Positions 22,243 through 32,758 of a stretch of DNA of 64,000 bases are shown in pieces. The notes under the pieces were generated by a model. The model did not search any database. It worked only from the letters and a program-made list of their open reading frames with translations, and had not been told where the DNA came from. The position numbers and the translations under genes were made by a program. Position 1 is the first letter of the stretch. Every line of letters starts with the position of its first letter. The DNA is taken from NCBI RefSeq assembly GCF_036850765.1, contig NC_089495.1, positions 199,028,847-199,092,846 of the forward strand, read 5' to 3'. The DNA comes from Saccopteryx bilineata. Lineage: Eukaryota; Chordata; Mammalia; Chiroptera; Emballonuridae.

Positions 22243-23150
22243 CTCAGCCCTACATCCCTGACCCACTGGGCACTCGGCCCACACCCCTGACCCACTGGGT
22301 GCTCAGCCCAGCATCCCTGACCCACTGGGTGCTCAGCCCAGCATCCCCGACCCACTGGGCACTCAGCCTGCATCCCCGACCCACTGGGCGCTCAGCCCTG
22401 CATCCCCGACCCACTGGGCGCTCAGCCCAGCATCCCTGACCCACTGGGCTCTCAGCCCCGCATCCCTGACCCACTGGGTGCTCAGCCCAGCATCCCTGAC
22501 CCACTGGGCGCTCAGCCCCACATCCCTGACCCACTGGGCGCTCAGCCCCGCATCCCTGACCCACTGGGCGCTCAGCCCAGCATCCCTGACCCACTGGGCG
22601 CTCAGCCCCACATCCCTGACCCACTGGGAGCTCAGCCCCACATCTCTGACCCACTGGGCGCTCAGCCCAGCATCCCTGACCCACTGGGCGCTCAGCCCCG
22701 CATCCCTGACCCACTGGGCGCTCAGCCCAGCATCCCTGACCCACTGGGCGCTCAGCCCCACATTCCTGACCCACTGGGAGCTCAGCCCCACATCTCTGAC
22801 CCACTGGGCGCTCAGCCCAGCATCCCCGACCCACTGGGCGCTCAGCCCCGCATCCCTGACCCACTGGGCGCTCAGCCCAGCATCCCTGACCCACTGGGCG
22901 CTCAGCCCCACATTCCTGACCCACTGGGAGCTCAGCCCCACATCTCTGACCCACTGGGCGCTCAGCCCAGCATCCCCGACCCACTGGGCGCTCAGCCCAG
23001 CATCCCCGACCCACTGGGCGCTCAGCCCCACATCCCCGACCCACTAGGCTCTCAGCCCCACATCCCCGACCCACTGGGCTCTCAGCCCCGCATCCCCGAC
23101 CCACTGGGCGCTCAGCCCCGCATCCCTGACCCACTGGGCGCTCAGCCCCG
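22243..23150. repeat. 30-bp minisatellite, about 30 units, with 150-bp higher-order period
   Basis: The unit is CCACTGGGCGCTCAGCCC followed by a variable pair and CATCCCTGAC. Thirty units start at 22263. Two of the first four are 29 bp (22263 and 22352), and from 22381 all are exactly 30 bp. Variants fall at fixed positions (GGCG/GGAG/GGTG/GGCT; CAG/CCA/CCG; CATCCC/CATTCC/CATCTC/CATCCCC). Units 22591-22740, 22741-22890 and 22891-23040 form three 5-unit blocks. Open frames of up to 294 residues on both strands, with 10-residue periodicity, result from the 30-bp period. No promoter, start context or unique coding flank is visible. Confidence 0.97.
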
Positions 23151-23690
23151 CCTCTGCCTCCAAGGCAACAACAGCACAGAACAAACCATTGCTTCCTGAG
23201 CTGGCTGTGGGCATTGGGTCTGCACTGCTTCTGATGTCACTTAAACCCTATGACTGTGTCTGGTGCCCCCCCGGAGAGAGCCTCAGTGTGCACCTGTGCT
23301 CAGAAGCCATGACTTTCCGGAACAAATCCAGCCCAACTCCTAGGGCATTTCCAGGAACCTTTCTTTTTTCCCTACGAGTTGGCACTTTTTGCTTCCTTCT
23401 AGATTGCTCAGTACCAACTTGCTACCTGCCCTTTCAAAGGCTACCTATGTGTACCTTCCAGGATGCCCTGTGGTCCCCCCTTTATTTCATTCCCTGTAAC
23501 CTTCTCCTTCAGGGCCTCCCCCATCTCTATCTCGGGATTCCATCCAACACGCAGACCCTGCAGCCGCCTCAGTCCCCATTTTGATATCTTAATAGAAATT
23601 CAAACACCAATGTGTAGATACTGGAAATGTGGTGCCATTAACAGAAACTGCAGAGCCCGGGATATGGGGGAGGGGCTGGGTGACTAAGGA
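23151..23690. other. Unclassified non-coding DNA
   Basis: A 131-residue plus-strand frame at 23189-23584 has leucine/phenylalanine-rich low-complexity composition and no recognisable domain. No repeat recognised. Confidence 0.4.
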
Positions 23691-23960
23691 GGGGCTAATT
23701 TAAAATTTAAATTATTTGCACACTTCCAGCGGGCTCATCTATCTTGGTATTGATTGAAGCTCTTTGGAAGCTATTTATGTTTTCAGCACACCTATAAGGC
23801 TGAGATTTATACTGCATTTGGTGTTTAACTAGCCTCTTAATGCATCCTGTTGAGCCCTAGTATTGGTGGGCGTATTGTAAATTTCAGTCTCGGCACTGAA
23901 TTGATTTGCTTAGTGGAGTTGAATGTGGGCCATTAAAATAAATAAATAAAGTGAATAAGA
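23691..23960. other. Non-repetitive AT-rich segment, possible conserved non-coding element
   Basis: Lacks any repeat signature and contains AT-rich homeodomain-like cores (GGGGCTAATTTAAAATTTAA, TTAATGCATCC, AATTGATTTG). Such composition is common in vertebrate conserved non-coding elements, but conservation cannot be judged here. It ends in a short (AAAT)n. Confidence 0.25.
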
Positions 23961-26595
23961 GGGACTCCCAGGCCCTCGTGTTGTATTAAAATCAAGCAGA
24001 GGCCAAGAGGCGCGACCTCTGGAGCCATGAGCGGGTGTGCGTGCGGGACGTAGGGCCCGGAGGGTTCCTGTTGGGATGGCCTCACAGGGCAAACGGCAGC
24101 GGCGTGGAACTCAGGGAGTGACCAGGGTTGGGCGCGTGTACACGCTGATTGGAAGCGATGAAGACCTGGCTCATCCAGACACCCGCAGCTGGGTCTTCCT
24201 GTCCCTGGGTTCCAAGAGAGTGGCCTGGGCCGAGAGGAGACAGACAGTGGGGTAAGAGCCCTCGTCCCCCAGGGCTCTCACCCCACTGCAGTCAAGCCCC
24301 CCACGCTCGGCTGCGTTCTGAGATATGCCTAGCCCTTGGGTTGGATCAAGAGAACAGCTCTCAGCCACCTAAGCCCTGTTTTGGTGACTCTTCGGAATCA
24401 CCGAGGGGCCCCAGTTATGCCAACGTTCTAGCGACTCGGATGGTTTGGGGGCATCTCAGGCTGCCAGCACCCACGCTGATCGGAACGCGGGCCAGATAGT
24501 TTCCAAAACATTCGCTCCAGATGAAAGGTTTAATCTGTGTTCTCGAAATAGGTTTGTAAAAAGTTCTGAAATTAGCCGATAATTTACAGCCTGTGGCTGT
24601 CCTTCTGGTTCTCTGGGAAAAAGAAAAAAATCTTTTCCTTTGCAGCTGGTACAGCAGCATTGGTCATTTGAGCTGGCTGCCACCCTGGTGGCTCCTGGGG
24701 CAGATCCGTGGGAATGAGAACGCCAGCACCCCCCCACCCCAGCCGGGTCAGGCAAGGTCGTCGTCAGTCTTTCACAGCCTGGGTCCCCCGGTTAGCCATT
24801 TCAGAACCTTCCAAAGAGGGCACAGTTCTCTCTGCACAAGCCACATGCCCCGAAATGAGAAGTAAACTCGGCTTAGCCATGCTTTGAACGCCCCACATTC
24901 TAACCTTGACTTGTGTACTCGGGGACCCCATCTGAGAAGTCACATCACCTTGAAAATGTCAGGATCATGGATAAGCCAAGGGTAAAGAGAACATAAACAG
25001 ATGTTTATATTCGGGTTATCTTCCTCACAATCCCTTTATTTTTCTCAACAGTCAGCCTGTCAATGGGATGAGTAGGTCTCCGGCAGATAGGCAGAAGGTC
25101 TTAGTGACTCCTGCTAGCTGAAACTTAGGATGTTGGGGGTGCGGGACGGTGAGTTTGCCAGAAGTGTTTGGGAGGAGCTTATGCACTCCGGGTTCAGGTG
25201 TGTGAACATTACTCTGTAGGACATTGGCTTATCGTGAGAGGGTTCTGAGCAAGAGAATGCTGTATACAATTCATATATCTGATTTTGCTGGTGAACTCTT
25301 TGGGTAGATTGGACATGGATGAGCTCTGGGATACAAGGGTTAATTAAGGGACAATTGCTCTGGGTGAGAGGTGATGTGGCCCTAAAATTCTGAGCAAACT
25401 ATAATGCCCTCCACAAGTGAGATGACCTAAGAGGTCATTTCCTGAAGTTTATAATTATTAGCACACAACACATAGACACACACACTTATACACACACATC
25501 CCTACCTCACACCGTACCGCTAGACCATAATGACTATACTTATTCATTTCTGAAATATCGCTTTTAAAAATTATTTTAAAAACAGCAGATGTCTCCGTGA
25601 CGCTCTCTGATTTTTCTTAGCACGTGATCTCCCCTCGTCCTTGGGTGCGTGTGCAGAACTGGAGGAAGAAGTGACATTGCTGAGTCCACAGAATTTCCAG
25701 CCTCGCTCACTCTACCCCGCTTGCTTCCGCTTTCCTCCAAGCGCGTCTGCCGAGCAGGGCAGAAGTTGCCACAAGCCTCCTTTCTGAAACTTGGGCCCTC
25801 TTCAAAGCAGTGATACTATTTCAGTAAAATGCCTGTGTGAGAGCTCACCCCTTGGTAGAAATCCTTTTAAACAGGCTCTGGTTTATTTGCTGTAACCGAA
25901 GCAGAGGGGACTGGAGCTGGGGTAATTACACCCTAATTCGCCCACATTTTGGGGGATCAGCATATTTGGAATAAAGAATTTCCAAACGGGATGAGTGGCT
26001 GGACTCGGGGCGGGCTGATCCTGGCTGAATTCTGAGAAGGGGCAGATGTGCGTTTGAGCTGCACACTGATTCTGAACAGCACAGCCTGCGGCGGAGTGAT
26101 CCAGCGCAAACACCGATCACCCTACGTCTCCTCGGCCGTATGCCTTCGTGGGGGTTCCAGGGACGGGGGCCGGCTCCGGTCAGTAGAATAGTCCCTTCCT
26201 TGGGGGATTTCTATGTGTTCTTCAGAGGCTGGTGTGAAGAAGAGAAGATGTTAGGAAAGCATGGAGCATCTTCTTTGTGTGTGTAACTGTGGTACTTTTC
26301 AAAAATAAAACGAGGCTCTAGGTTCCATAGCAAGTCCAGCCTTCCAGGTCCCAGCCTATTTTTCCTACACATTTCCTACCAGCTGCCTCTGAGGTAATAA
26401 GCAGCTCCTTAGTTACTCAAAAATACCAGCAATTTGGGGGGGAAAACAGGACTCTCGAGCTGACCTTTGTACCTGCTTTTCCCTCCGCCATTCCCTGCAT
26501 CACTCAAACCACACTCCTCACCTTTCTTTAGCTCTCTCCCTCGCATTGTCTTCTGTGCGGCTCTCCCAGGAGGAATGATGTCTTTCACTCGGTGC
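23961..26595. other. Unclassified non-coding DNA
   Basis: A moderately GC-rich start (24000-24300), a degenerate CA repeat at about 25460-25503, otherwise unique-looking. Overlapping frames on both strands and no recognisable gene. Confidence 0.4.
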
Positions 26596-27000
26596 GGTTT
26601 CTATTCATTCATTGATTGATTTTTTTCACTTAATCCCCAAATACTTATTGATATGTTTTATTGCATTGTGGACATATAGTCCTAGGCACCTTAGTTCTAC
26701 CAGTGAACAAAACACCATTTCTGCCCTCATGGAGATTACATTCTAGAGAGGGAAAGGAAAAGCAGAAAAAAGTATAATACTTCAGACTAGAAGGAAAGTG
26801 AAGGATAAGAAGAATAGAGCATACAAGTGGTTGTTATTTTATATAGAGTGGCCAGAGGCAGTGTGTGACAAAATGACCTTTGAACAGAGAGTTGAAGAAT
26901 GCTAAGAAACAGGCTTTGTTGATATTGGTAGGAAGAGTTCAAGGGCAGAGGGAGCAGCAGGTGCAAAGTCCCTGAGGCAGGACTGTGAATGGCGTATTCC
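26596..27000 (-). repeat. L2 3' end, antisense
   Basis: 'tattcattcattgattgatt', AAATACTTATTGATATGTTT, CAGTGAACAAAACACCATTT, CTGCCCTCATGGAGATTACA TTCTAGAG and 'gtgcaaagtccctgaggcag' follow the antisense L2 3' consensus in order. Confidence 0.8.
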
Positions 27001-27205
27001 AGAAAGACTTCACACGTGTCGCTATTTCCATCATTCATATATATAATGATCACATAACAGACTGCCTTGCTGTAATTCCCCACTTGTCTTTTCCCTAGCA
27101 AGTGGCCCACAGAGATCAGGGACCATAGTGTTTTCATGTCCGCATCCCCTGGGCCCTAACACTACCCTTGGAATATAGTCAATGCTTAATAAACACTGAC
27201 TGAAA
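27001..27205 (+). repeat. L2 3' end, sense
   Basis: GAGATCAGGGACCATAGTGT, 'cctgggccctaacactaccc', then GAATATAGTCAATGCTTAAT AAACACTGACTG is the L2 3' terminus. It lies immediately after an L2 fragment in the opposite orientation, giving a head-to-head pair. Confidence 0.75.
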
Positions 27206-28315
27206 AAAGAATAAGTGATCTCATTGATCCTTCTACTGATCACACAGAAGAATACACCATGACAGCTTCATAGATAAAGAAACACACATGGGTAGATTCA
27301 ATAATGTTCACGTTGGCATGGCTAATATATAGAGAGTGTTGTCTAGGTTCTGACCGTGCCTCTAAGGCCCAGAGCAAACAGACCTTTCCAGCAGTCTTAC
27401 CTGTAAAGTCAGAACACACTGCCCTGTAAGCCCGGGGTCAGGTGCCTGCAAGGTGGAATTTGCATGGACTTAACAGGCATCCCTAACCTGAGCTGACTGC
27501 CCACCTTTCTGCAGACCTTCCACCGTGTCCTGGGGAGTAAGAAACGCTGCACTGGCTGCGTCCATTGGTTCTGCAGCCCATCCGGGTTGTGTGAGCAGAG
27601 CAGGGCTCGGGACTGAGTGCAGCTGGGGTTGGGTCCGGCTCTGTGGCTGGCTGATGACAGGAAGAGGGGAGCAGTGTGTAGAAGAGCCGGAGGAGAGGAT
27701 GTCAAGAATGAAACAGGTCTGGAGAGGAAGGATGGAGACATTCTGCATCTACATGCTTCACTCCAGCCCGCAGGACTGTCGCTGGGGCCCAGGCTGTGAG
27801 CGAGACAGAGGGAACAATGGCACCACTCCTAGGTTGGCAGGTGGCAGGGTCAGACTCCAGGGAGCAGGCGCAGTTGGGCAGTGCCTGCTGTGTCTGCAGT
27901 GGGCAGGTGCGGGGTACCGGTCAGCACAGGGTGCTGTGCAGTCTGGTGGGAGGCCTCAGGCCCCTGGCTCTGGTGGCTTTACCCTGGGCCTGGATGTTTG
28001 CCTTGGCAGCCCTGGAGCGTTAGCGTTGGCCTCTGCCCGATTCCCCAATGGCCAGAGAACTGGGCCAGCACACCTGAAAGTCATTAGCTCGGGGTCCCAT
28101 TTTGTTCTCAGATTTCCAAGCAGTGACCTGCAGCCATGTGTGACGGGGCAGGCACTTTATCAACTTGCTTTTCCCAGCCCACCCCACCCATCCACGTTCC
28201 CCTCTCCATCAGCCCCTGCCCAAGACCTACCTATCCCCAAAGCCAGAGCTAACAAGGACCCTTTTCTTTCCCCTTCAATAAATATTTATAAGATCTGAGG
28301 ATTATTTTTATAACC
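27206..28315. other. Unclassified GC-rich DNA with a 257-codon open frame
   Basis: The plus-strand frame 27525-28298 is the longest that is neither tandem-repeat nor SINE derived. The predicted product is Gly/Ser/Pro-rich with no domain, signal peptide or homology that I recognise, and its last residues come from an AATAAATATTTATAAG stretch. Long overlapping frames occur on the other strand too. More likely chance in GC-rich sequence than a gene. Confidence 0.3.
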
Positions 28316-28440
28316 CACTTAAGTCACTCTTCATCATTTTTCCATTAATGAGGACTCAGGCTCAGTGTGGTTAAGCAACTTGCCCAGAATCACACAGCTA
28401 AGAAGGGACAGAGTCTGGGTAGGGGCTGAGGCCCGTTTGA
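28316..28440 (+). repeat. MIR relic
   Basis: 'tgaggactcaggctcagtgt', GGTTAAGCAACTTGCCCAGA and ATCACACAGCTAAGAAGGGA match the MIR core closely. Confidence 0.75.
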
Positions 28441-28712
28441 TACAGACGGTTGAACTGCAGGCATCGCACAACCAGGCCCCCACCTGCTCGCTCCCTGCAG
28501 CCGCCCATGCAGCTTTCCACCGATGACATCTGAGCCCGTCTTTCCTCCTGATGTTAACCCGATGCTCAGTGTGTCTAAGCAGCCATTACCGAAAAACAAA
28601 TTCTCTTTCCTCTGTATTTGCAGTCACCTGGGCATCTTATTAATTTTACCTTATTCTAAAAATATTTCCTCTAGTAATTTCTTTTCTTAGCTTATGTTTG
28701 TGTTTCTCTATA

Positions 28713-28917
28713 GCAATGTTCTCAATCAGGGATATTTTGTCCCGTAGGGGACATCTGACAATATCTGGAGACATCTTTGTTTCTCCTATTTGGAGCAGAA
28801 GGGTAGTTCCCGGTGTCCAGTAGTTATAGAGGTCAGGGATTCTGTTAAACCTTCCATAATGCACAAGAATAAAAAATATTCAGCCATTAGGTCAATAATA
28901 CCAAGGTTGAGAAACTG
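28713..28917 (+). mobile_element. MER5A-type hAT-Charlie relic
   Basis: The left terminus GCAATGTTCTCAATCAGGG and right terminus CCAAGGTTGAGAAACTG are inverted-repeat ends. The interior 'ggggacatctgacaatatct', GGAGACATCTTTG and CAGGGATTCTGTTAAACC TTCCATAATGCACAAG follow the MER5A consensus. Ancient non-autonomous element. Confidence 0.85.
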
Positions 28918-29179
28918 TTCTAAAGCCATCAATACATGTATATAAAGACACTTTTTTCAGACTATTATATCTAGAAATAAATCCTTAACATGGTACAATG
29001 AATCCTTCATGGGTGCTGTGTTCTAACCAGCTTGTTCTAGCTCATTAGAGCCTCCTATGTGTAAATCTCGTCCATAGTCCATATTCAAAGACAACGTTGA
29101 CAGCTTAAATTGGCCAAGGTGAAGATATTTACACCATGGAAATTGGCAACAATAATTAGGACTTTTTTTTTCTGGAGTG

Positions 29180-29420
29180 CCAGTTTATTAGGACACTACT
29201 CAAAACTTTCTCTGTGACATAGATTGTGCATTATCTTATTTAATCTTCCCAACACAGAGGTAACTAATGTCATCTTTTCAATTTCATCTTTGGGAACAGA
29301 AGCACAGAAAGTTAAAGCAACAACTTGCCGTACATAGTATCACTATGAAGTGGCCGGGACAGGAATCGAAGGCGGGAGGTCACACTCCAGAGCCCACGCT
29401 GTAAGCGTCACCCTGCCTGG
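29180..29420 (+). repeat. MIR relic, near full length
   Basis: 'tgcattatcttatttaatct', TCCCAACACAGAGGTAACTA, GCACAGAAAGTTAAAGCAAC and CACACTCCAGAGCCCACGCT follow the MIR order. Confidence 0.75.
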
Positions 29421-29719
29421 CCAGATATCAACGAGAAACAAGCCCAATGCCCCGTGTATTCCTGAGTGGGCCCGCTGGAGACTGCAAGGAGAATTTACAT
29501 TGAGTGCCTCATATTCCAATATCATTTTACAAATTTGATGTCTTTATAATGACAGAATTTACATGAAGTGCTCCCTTTGAGGTAAATGTATACTTTTAAA
29601 AATGAATGAAGATTAAACAAACCCACCAAAGAGTTCTTAAAATCCTAAAAGTAGCTCTCCTTTAAACTATTACTTAAATGTCACCTTTTCTGTATGGTTA
29701 CTTAAATGTCACCTAATGA

Positions 29720-29930
29720 ATATTTGAGAATTGCTACCTCCTTCACTCCCCAGAGGCATACCCTATCCCTCTTCTTCCTTACTTTCTCCATTGCATGAAT
29801 TCCCTGAGACTGTGTATTTCTTTTTCCCTTCAACATCCCCAGTGCCTAGAACAGCATGTGGTATATAATACTCTCTCAGGAAAAAAGAAAAGAAAAAGAT
29901 TTGTTGAATGAATAAACAAATAACCAACAC
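29720..29930 (+). repeat. L2 3' end
   Basis: GCATGAATTCCCTGAGACTG, 'ccagtgcctagaacagcatg', then TTTGTTGAATGAATAAAC form the L2 3' terminus. A purine-rich stretch (29880-29900) interrupts it. Confidence 0.75.
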
Positions 29931-30379
29931 AGAGGCTTTCCCAGGAGGAGCAAATAACCCCATCACTCATGAAAAATTTCTATGTTTTTGATATATGTTT
30001 ATGAGAAATGCAAAGTAAGGTGGTATGTGCCCTTAGACCAATGTGTTAACTCTCTTTCCAATAACCCAAAAATGGAAAGACAAAGAGGACACCTGAAACA
30101 ATGGGACTGGTTTAGCCGCATTGATGCTGCTCTTCTGCAATAGAAGGAGTTTCTCCCCCAAGGCATTCCAGAGCACCAACCCTTTGTCCCTCTGGTCTTT
30201 GGCATGGGCTTGGAGCCCAGACACCCTTGGCATTAAATAAAGGCGTACACAATGGAACTAATCAATGCTAAGCCTTGCAGGAGGCCATGTTCGTTAAAGA
30301 GGGCCATCATCATCGTGAGTGACTCACAAACACAAAGCTCAGAATGTCCCCTTAGGAAAGAGCATGGGCTTGGTCGGTT
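29931..30379. other. Unclassified non-coding DNA
   Basis: Nothing recognised. A short 62-70 residue frame on the minus strand has no features. Confidence 0.35.
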
Positions 30380-30458
30380 CCCTGGGCCTGAGGCTCGGCT
30401 CTCAGAGAAAAGTGTGAGCCATGCCCAGCCAACCGGCCATGGAGACGTGATGATACCC
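30380..30458 (+). repeat. 79-bp repeat, copy 1
   Basis: Starts CCCTGGGCCTGAGGCTCGGC and ends GAGACGTGATGATACCC. It matches 32314-32392 at 77 of 79 positions in the same orientation, while flanks on both sides do not match. I do not recognise the family. The complement contains GGCCGGTTGGCT, a short match to the SINE A head that could be chance. Confidence 0.9.
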
Positions 30459-30471
30459 AAACGTAGGGAGT

Positions 30472-30627
30472 AGGGTTCCAGGGGTGGCAATTGAAAATAC
30501 AGGCTGTCCAGTTAAACCTGAATTTCAGAACATCTAATATTTCTATATACTAAAAAAGTATTTGTTGTTCACTGATCTTCTGCAATTCAGATGTAACCGG
30601 AGAGTCTGTATTTTATCTGACAACCCT
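30472..30627. mobile_element. Palindromic MITE-like element
   Basis: The left arm AAAATACAGGCTGTCCAGTT continuing AAACCTGAATTTCAG pairs with the right arm CTGCAATTCAGATGTAACCG continuing GAGAGTCTGTATTTT. The outer ends are AGGGTT and CAACCCT. The whole 156 bp is an imperfect inverted repeat typical of ancient mammal-wide DNA-transposon derivatives. Name not assigned. Confidence 0.65.
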
Positions 30628-30847
30628 CGCAGTGAGCTCAGGCCGGACTCCAGAGTTGCCCGGTTACTGTCGGGGACTGTCACACGGAGGGCTGAGGAGG
30701 CAGGGGTGGAAACTGGGGACAGGAAGCAGTCCCAGGGCACAGTCAGTCACCAGTTCTGGGCACAGGCGGTCCTTCCCTTCTGCTCCAGAGAATCACAGTA
30801 TTTGAAAATCAGACAGCCACATTCCTGGAACTTACCTAAAACTCTTG

Positions 30848-30849
<2 letters not shown>

Positions 30850-30897
<48 letters not shown>
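30850..30897. repeat. (TG)n microsatellite
   Basis: About 24 uninterrupted TG dinucleotides. Likely polymorphic. Open frames through it encode only Cys/Val alternation. Confidence 0.98.
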
Positions 30898-30898
<1 letters not shown>

Positions 30899-31560
30899 GT
30901 TGTTGCTGAGCTTAGCTTTTGCTTCCACCTGCAGCCAGTGGCTTCCTTCTCGTGACTTCTGTTACAGCAGCAGGGAGAGTCGTTCTAAAGTCAGGCTGGT
31001 GCACAGGATACAAGGGACGCTCTTAACCGTGCAGATTTCCCCAGTCTCACCTAACAAGTGATTAGACCTGGGAGTCTGGTTTTTTAAAATCTTATTGGGG
31101 AGATTTTGATGATTGGCCAGTTGGGGGAAACCACCTGTTTGGCCTCACACAGATGGTTTGCACTGTTAGGGAATCTTGGAACTCAGTTTCACAGGGACAG
31201 AGAGCAATACTGGAATGAAACCCGCCCAACCATGGAGTGGGAGCGATATTGGGACACAGGGCTCGGAATGCTACAGAAGAAAGAACCCAAAGCCAGTGCA
31301 GAAAGGTCAATCCGCAGCAGGTGGTGGGGAAAGCAGACACGTGCAGTGCTGGTGAAACCAGGGTGCTGGGAGTGGGAGGTCTAGGATGAGATGAGGCGCC
31401 TGCCACCACGAGGACTCTGGGTCACAAGTCTACCATAGGGAAAAGCAGTTGGCACAAAAATGGCAGTGCCCTGGGCTGGGTCGGGAGCATGAAATCAAGG
31501 ATTTGAAAAATTAACTCATCTCTCTAAGTTTGAGTGTCTTTTATATATAAAATGAAGACT
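30898..31560. other. Unclassified non-coding DNA
   Basis: Nothing recognised. Short overlapping frames on both strands. Confidence 0.35.
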
Positions 31561-31564
31561 CACT

Positions 31565-31740
31565 AATTTTTTCATTCATGTATTGAACATGAATGAGTGC
31601 TAGTAAGCCAGTCATCTACTCAAGTGTTAGAAATACAGCAAGGTATAAAATATGTAAGCTACCCGCCTTCACAAAGCCTACAGGCTCTCGGGGAAGGCAG
31701 ACAGTAAGCAAGGCAGAGGAGACAAACAGTTGTTACTTTA
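31565..31740 (-). repeat. L2 3' end, antisense, degenerate
   Basis: 'ttcattcatgtattgaacat', GAGTGCTAGTAAGCCAGTCA and GAAATACAGCAAGGTATAAA, with CTTCACAAAGCCTACAGGCT and GGCAGACAGTAAGCAAGGCA, follow antisense L2 order. Confidence 0.55.
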
Positions 31741-32313
31741 ACTGAGCTGGAGCCACAGCAGAAGCACAGCTACTGCCAGAGACGCCAGCCCAGATGGAGA
31801 GAGGGAGACACGATCCTGTCCTACCTCCTGCCACGTCCTTCCCTGGTGGTACCTAGACAGCAGCTAGCAGCCACGGGAGCCTGGTAATGGTGTTCGCCAT
31901 CACACAGAGCAGGCAGAGAGAAGGACAGGGACTGCAGCTGATGACAAGCAAATGCCCTCACGAGGGGTAGGTGATAGATCAGAGAGGCGGAGCACTGATG
32001 GCGCCAGTCTCGTGGGATGGTATAGTGGTAGACGAGCTCCTGTGAGTGGACTGCTTAGCGCGGTGCATGGTGCATGGTATGCATGCAGTTCCTATCAGTC
32101 TAAAGACCCGTGCTTGACTCTGGGATGTTCTGGCAACTGTAGTTGTGCGTGGGGCTGGGATATCAGGCCAAGGAAAGGTATGCGTAAGAGCAAGGCAAGG
32201 ACCCAGACTCCGGAGAGATGAACCGGGTGCCAGATGAACAGGATGGGGACTAGGAAAGGGACGGAGAAGGTGCTTAGTCTCCTTACAGGCCCCACAGAAC
32301 AGACTCTATGGGG
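31741..32313. other. Unclassified non-coding DNA
   Basis: A tRNA-like phrase GTATAGTGGTAGACGAG at about 32020 lacks a matching B box or cloverleaf. Nothing else recognised. Confidence 0.35.
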
Positions 32314-32392
32314 CCCTGGGCCTGAGACCCGGCTCTCAGAGAAAAGTGTGAGCCATGCCCAGCCAACCGGCCATGGAGACGTGATGATACCC
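32314..32392 (+). repeat. 79-bp repeat, copy 2
   Basis: Second copy of the 30380-30458 sequence, 1,934 bp downstream in direct orientation. It differs by two substitutions near the start (GAGACCCGG against GAGGCTCGG). Flanks are unrelated and no obvious tail or TSD is visible. Confidence 0.9.
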
Positions 32393-32570
32393 GCAACCCG
32401 GATGGATGAAGTTGCGTACGAGAGTAAGGAAGCTCTAGTTGGGAGGATGGTTGTCCATTTCCCCTTTTCCCTCCTATGTCTGGTCACTGGGCAGAGATAA
32501 AGATATTTAGGGTCTCCTGGGTGTGAGGGGGGTAAGCATATTTCAAATGTCACATAGGAAAGTGCTTCCC

Positions 32571-32691
32571 TTGGCCTAACCTGTGGTGGCGCAGTGGATA
32601 AAGCGTCGACCTGGAAATGCTGAGGTCGCCGGTTCAAAACCCTGGGCTTGCCTGGTCAAGGCACATATGGGAGTTGATGCTTCCAGCTCCT

Positions 32692-32739
<48 letters not shown>

Positions 32740-32758
32740 CCTCTCCTCTCTAAAATAA

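Noticed and set aside
22250..23150. CRISPR-like array or repeat-protein gene
   Set aside because: The 30-bp units are directly adjacent with no spacers, and both strands stay open because the period is a multiple of three. It is a mammalian minisatellite.
30440..30475. C/D-box snoRNA suggested by GTGATGATACC
   Set aside because: The C-box-like motif is present in both 79-bp copies, but no D box (CTGA) with a terminal stem was found at a suitable distance.
30852..31061. Cys/Val-rich open frame
   Set aside because: The residues come from the TG microsatellite.
32005..32060. tRNA-like phrase GTATAGTGGTAGACGAG
   Set aside because: No B box or complementary acceptor stem at the required spacing.
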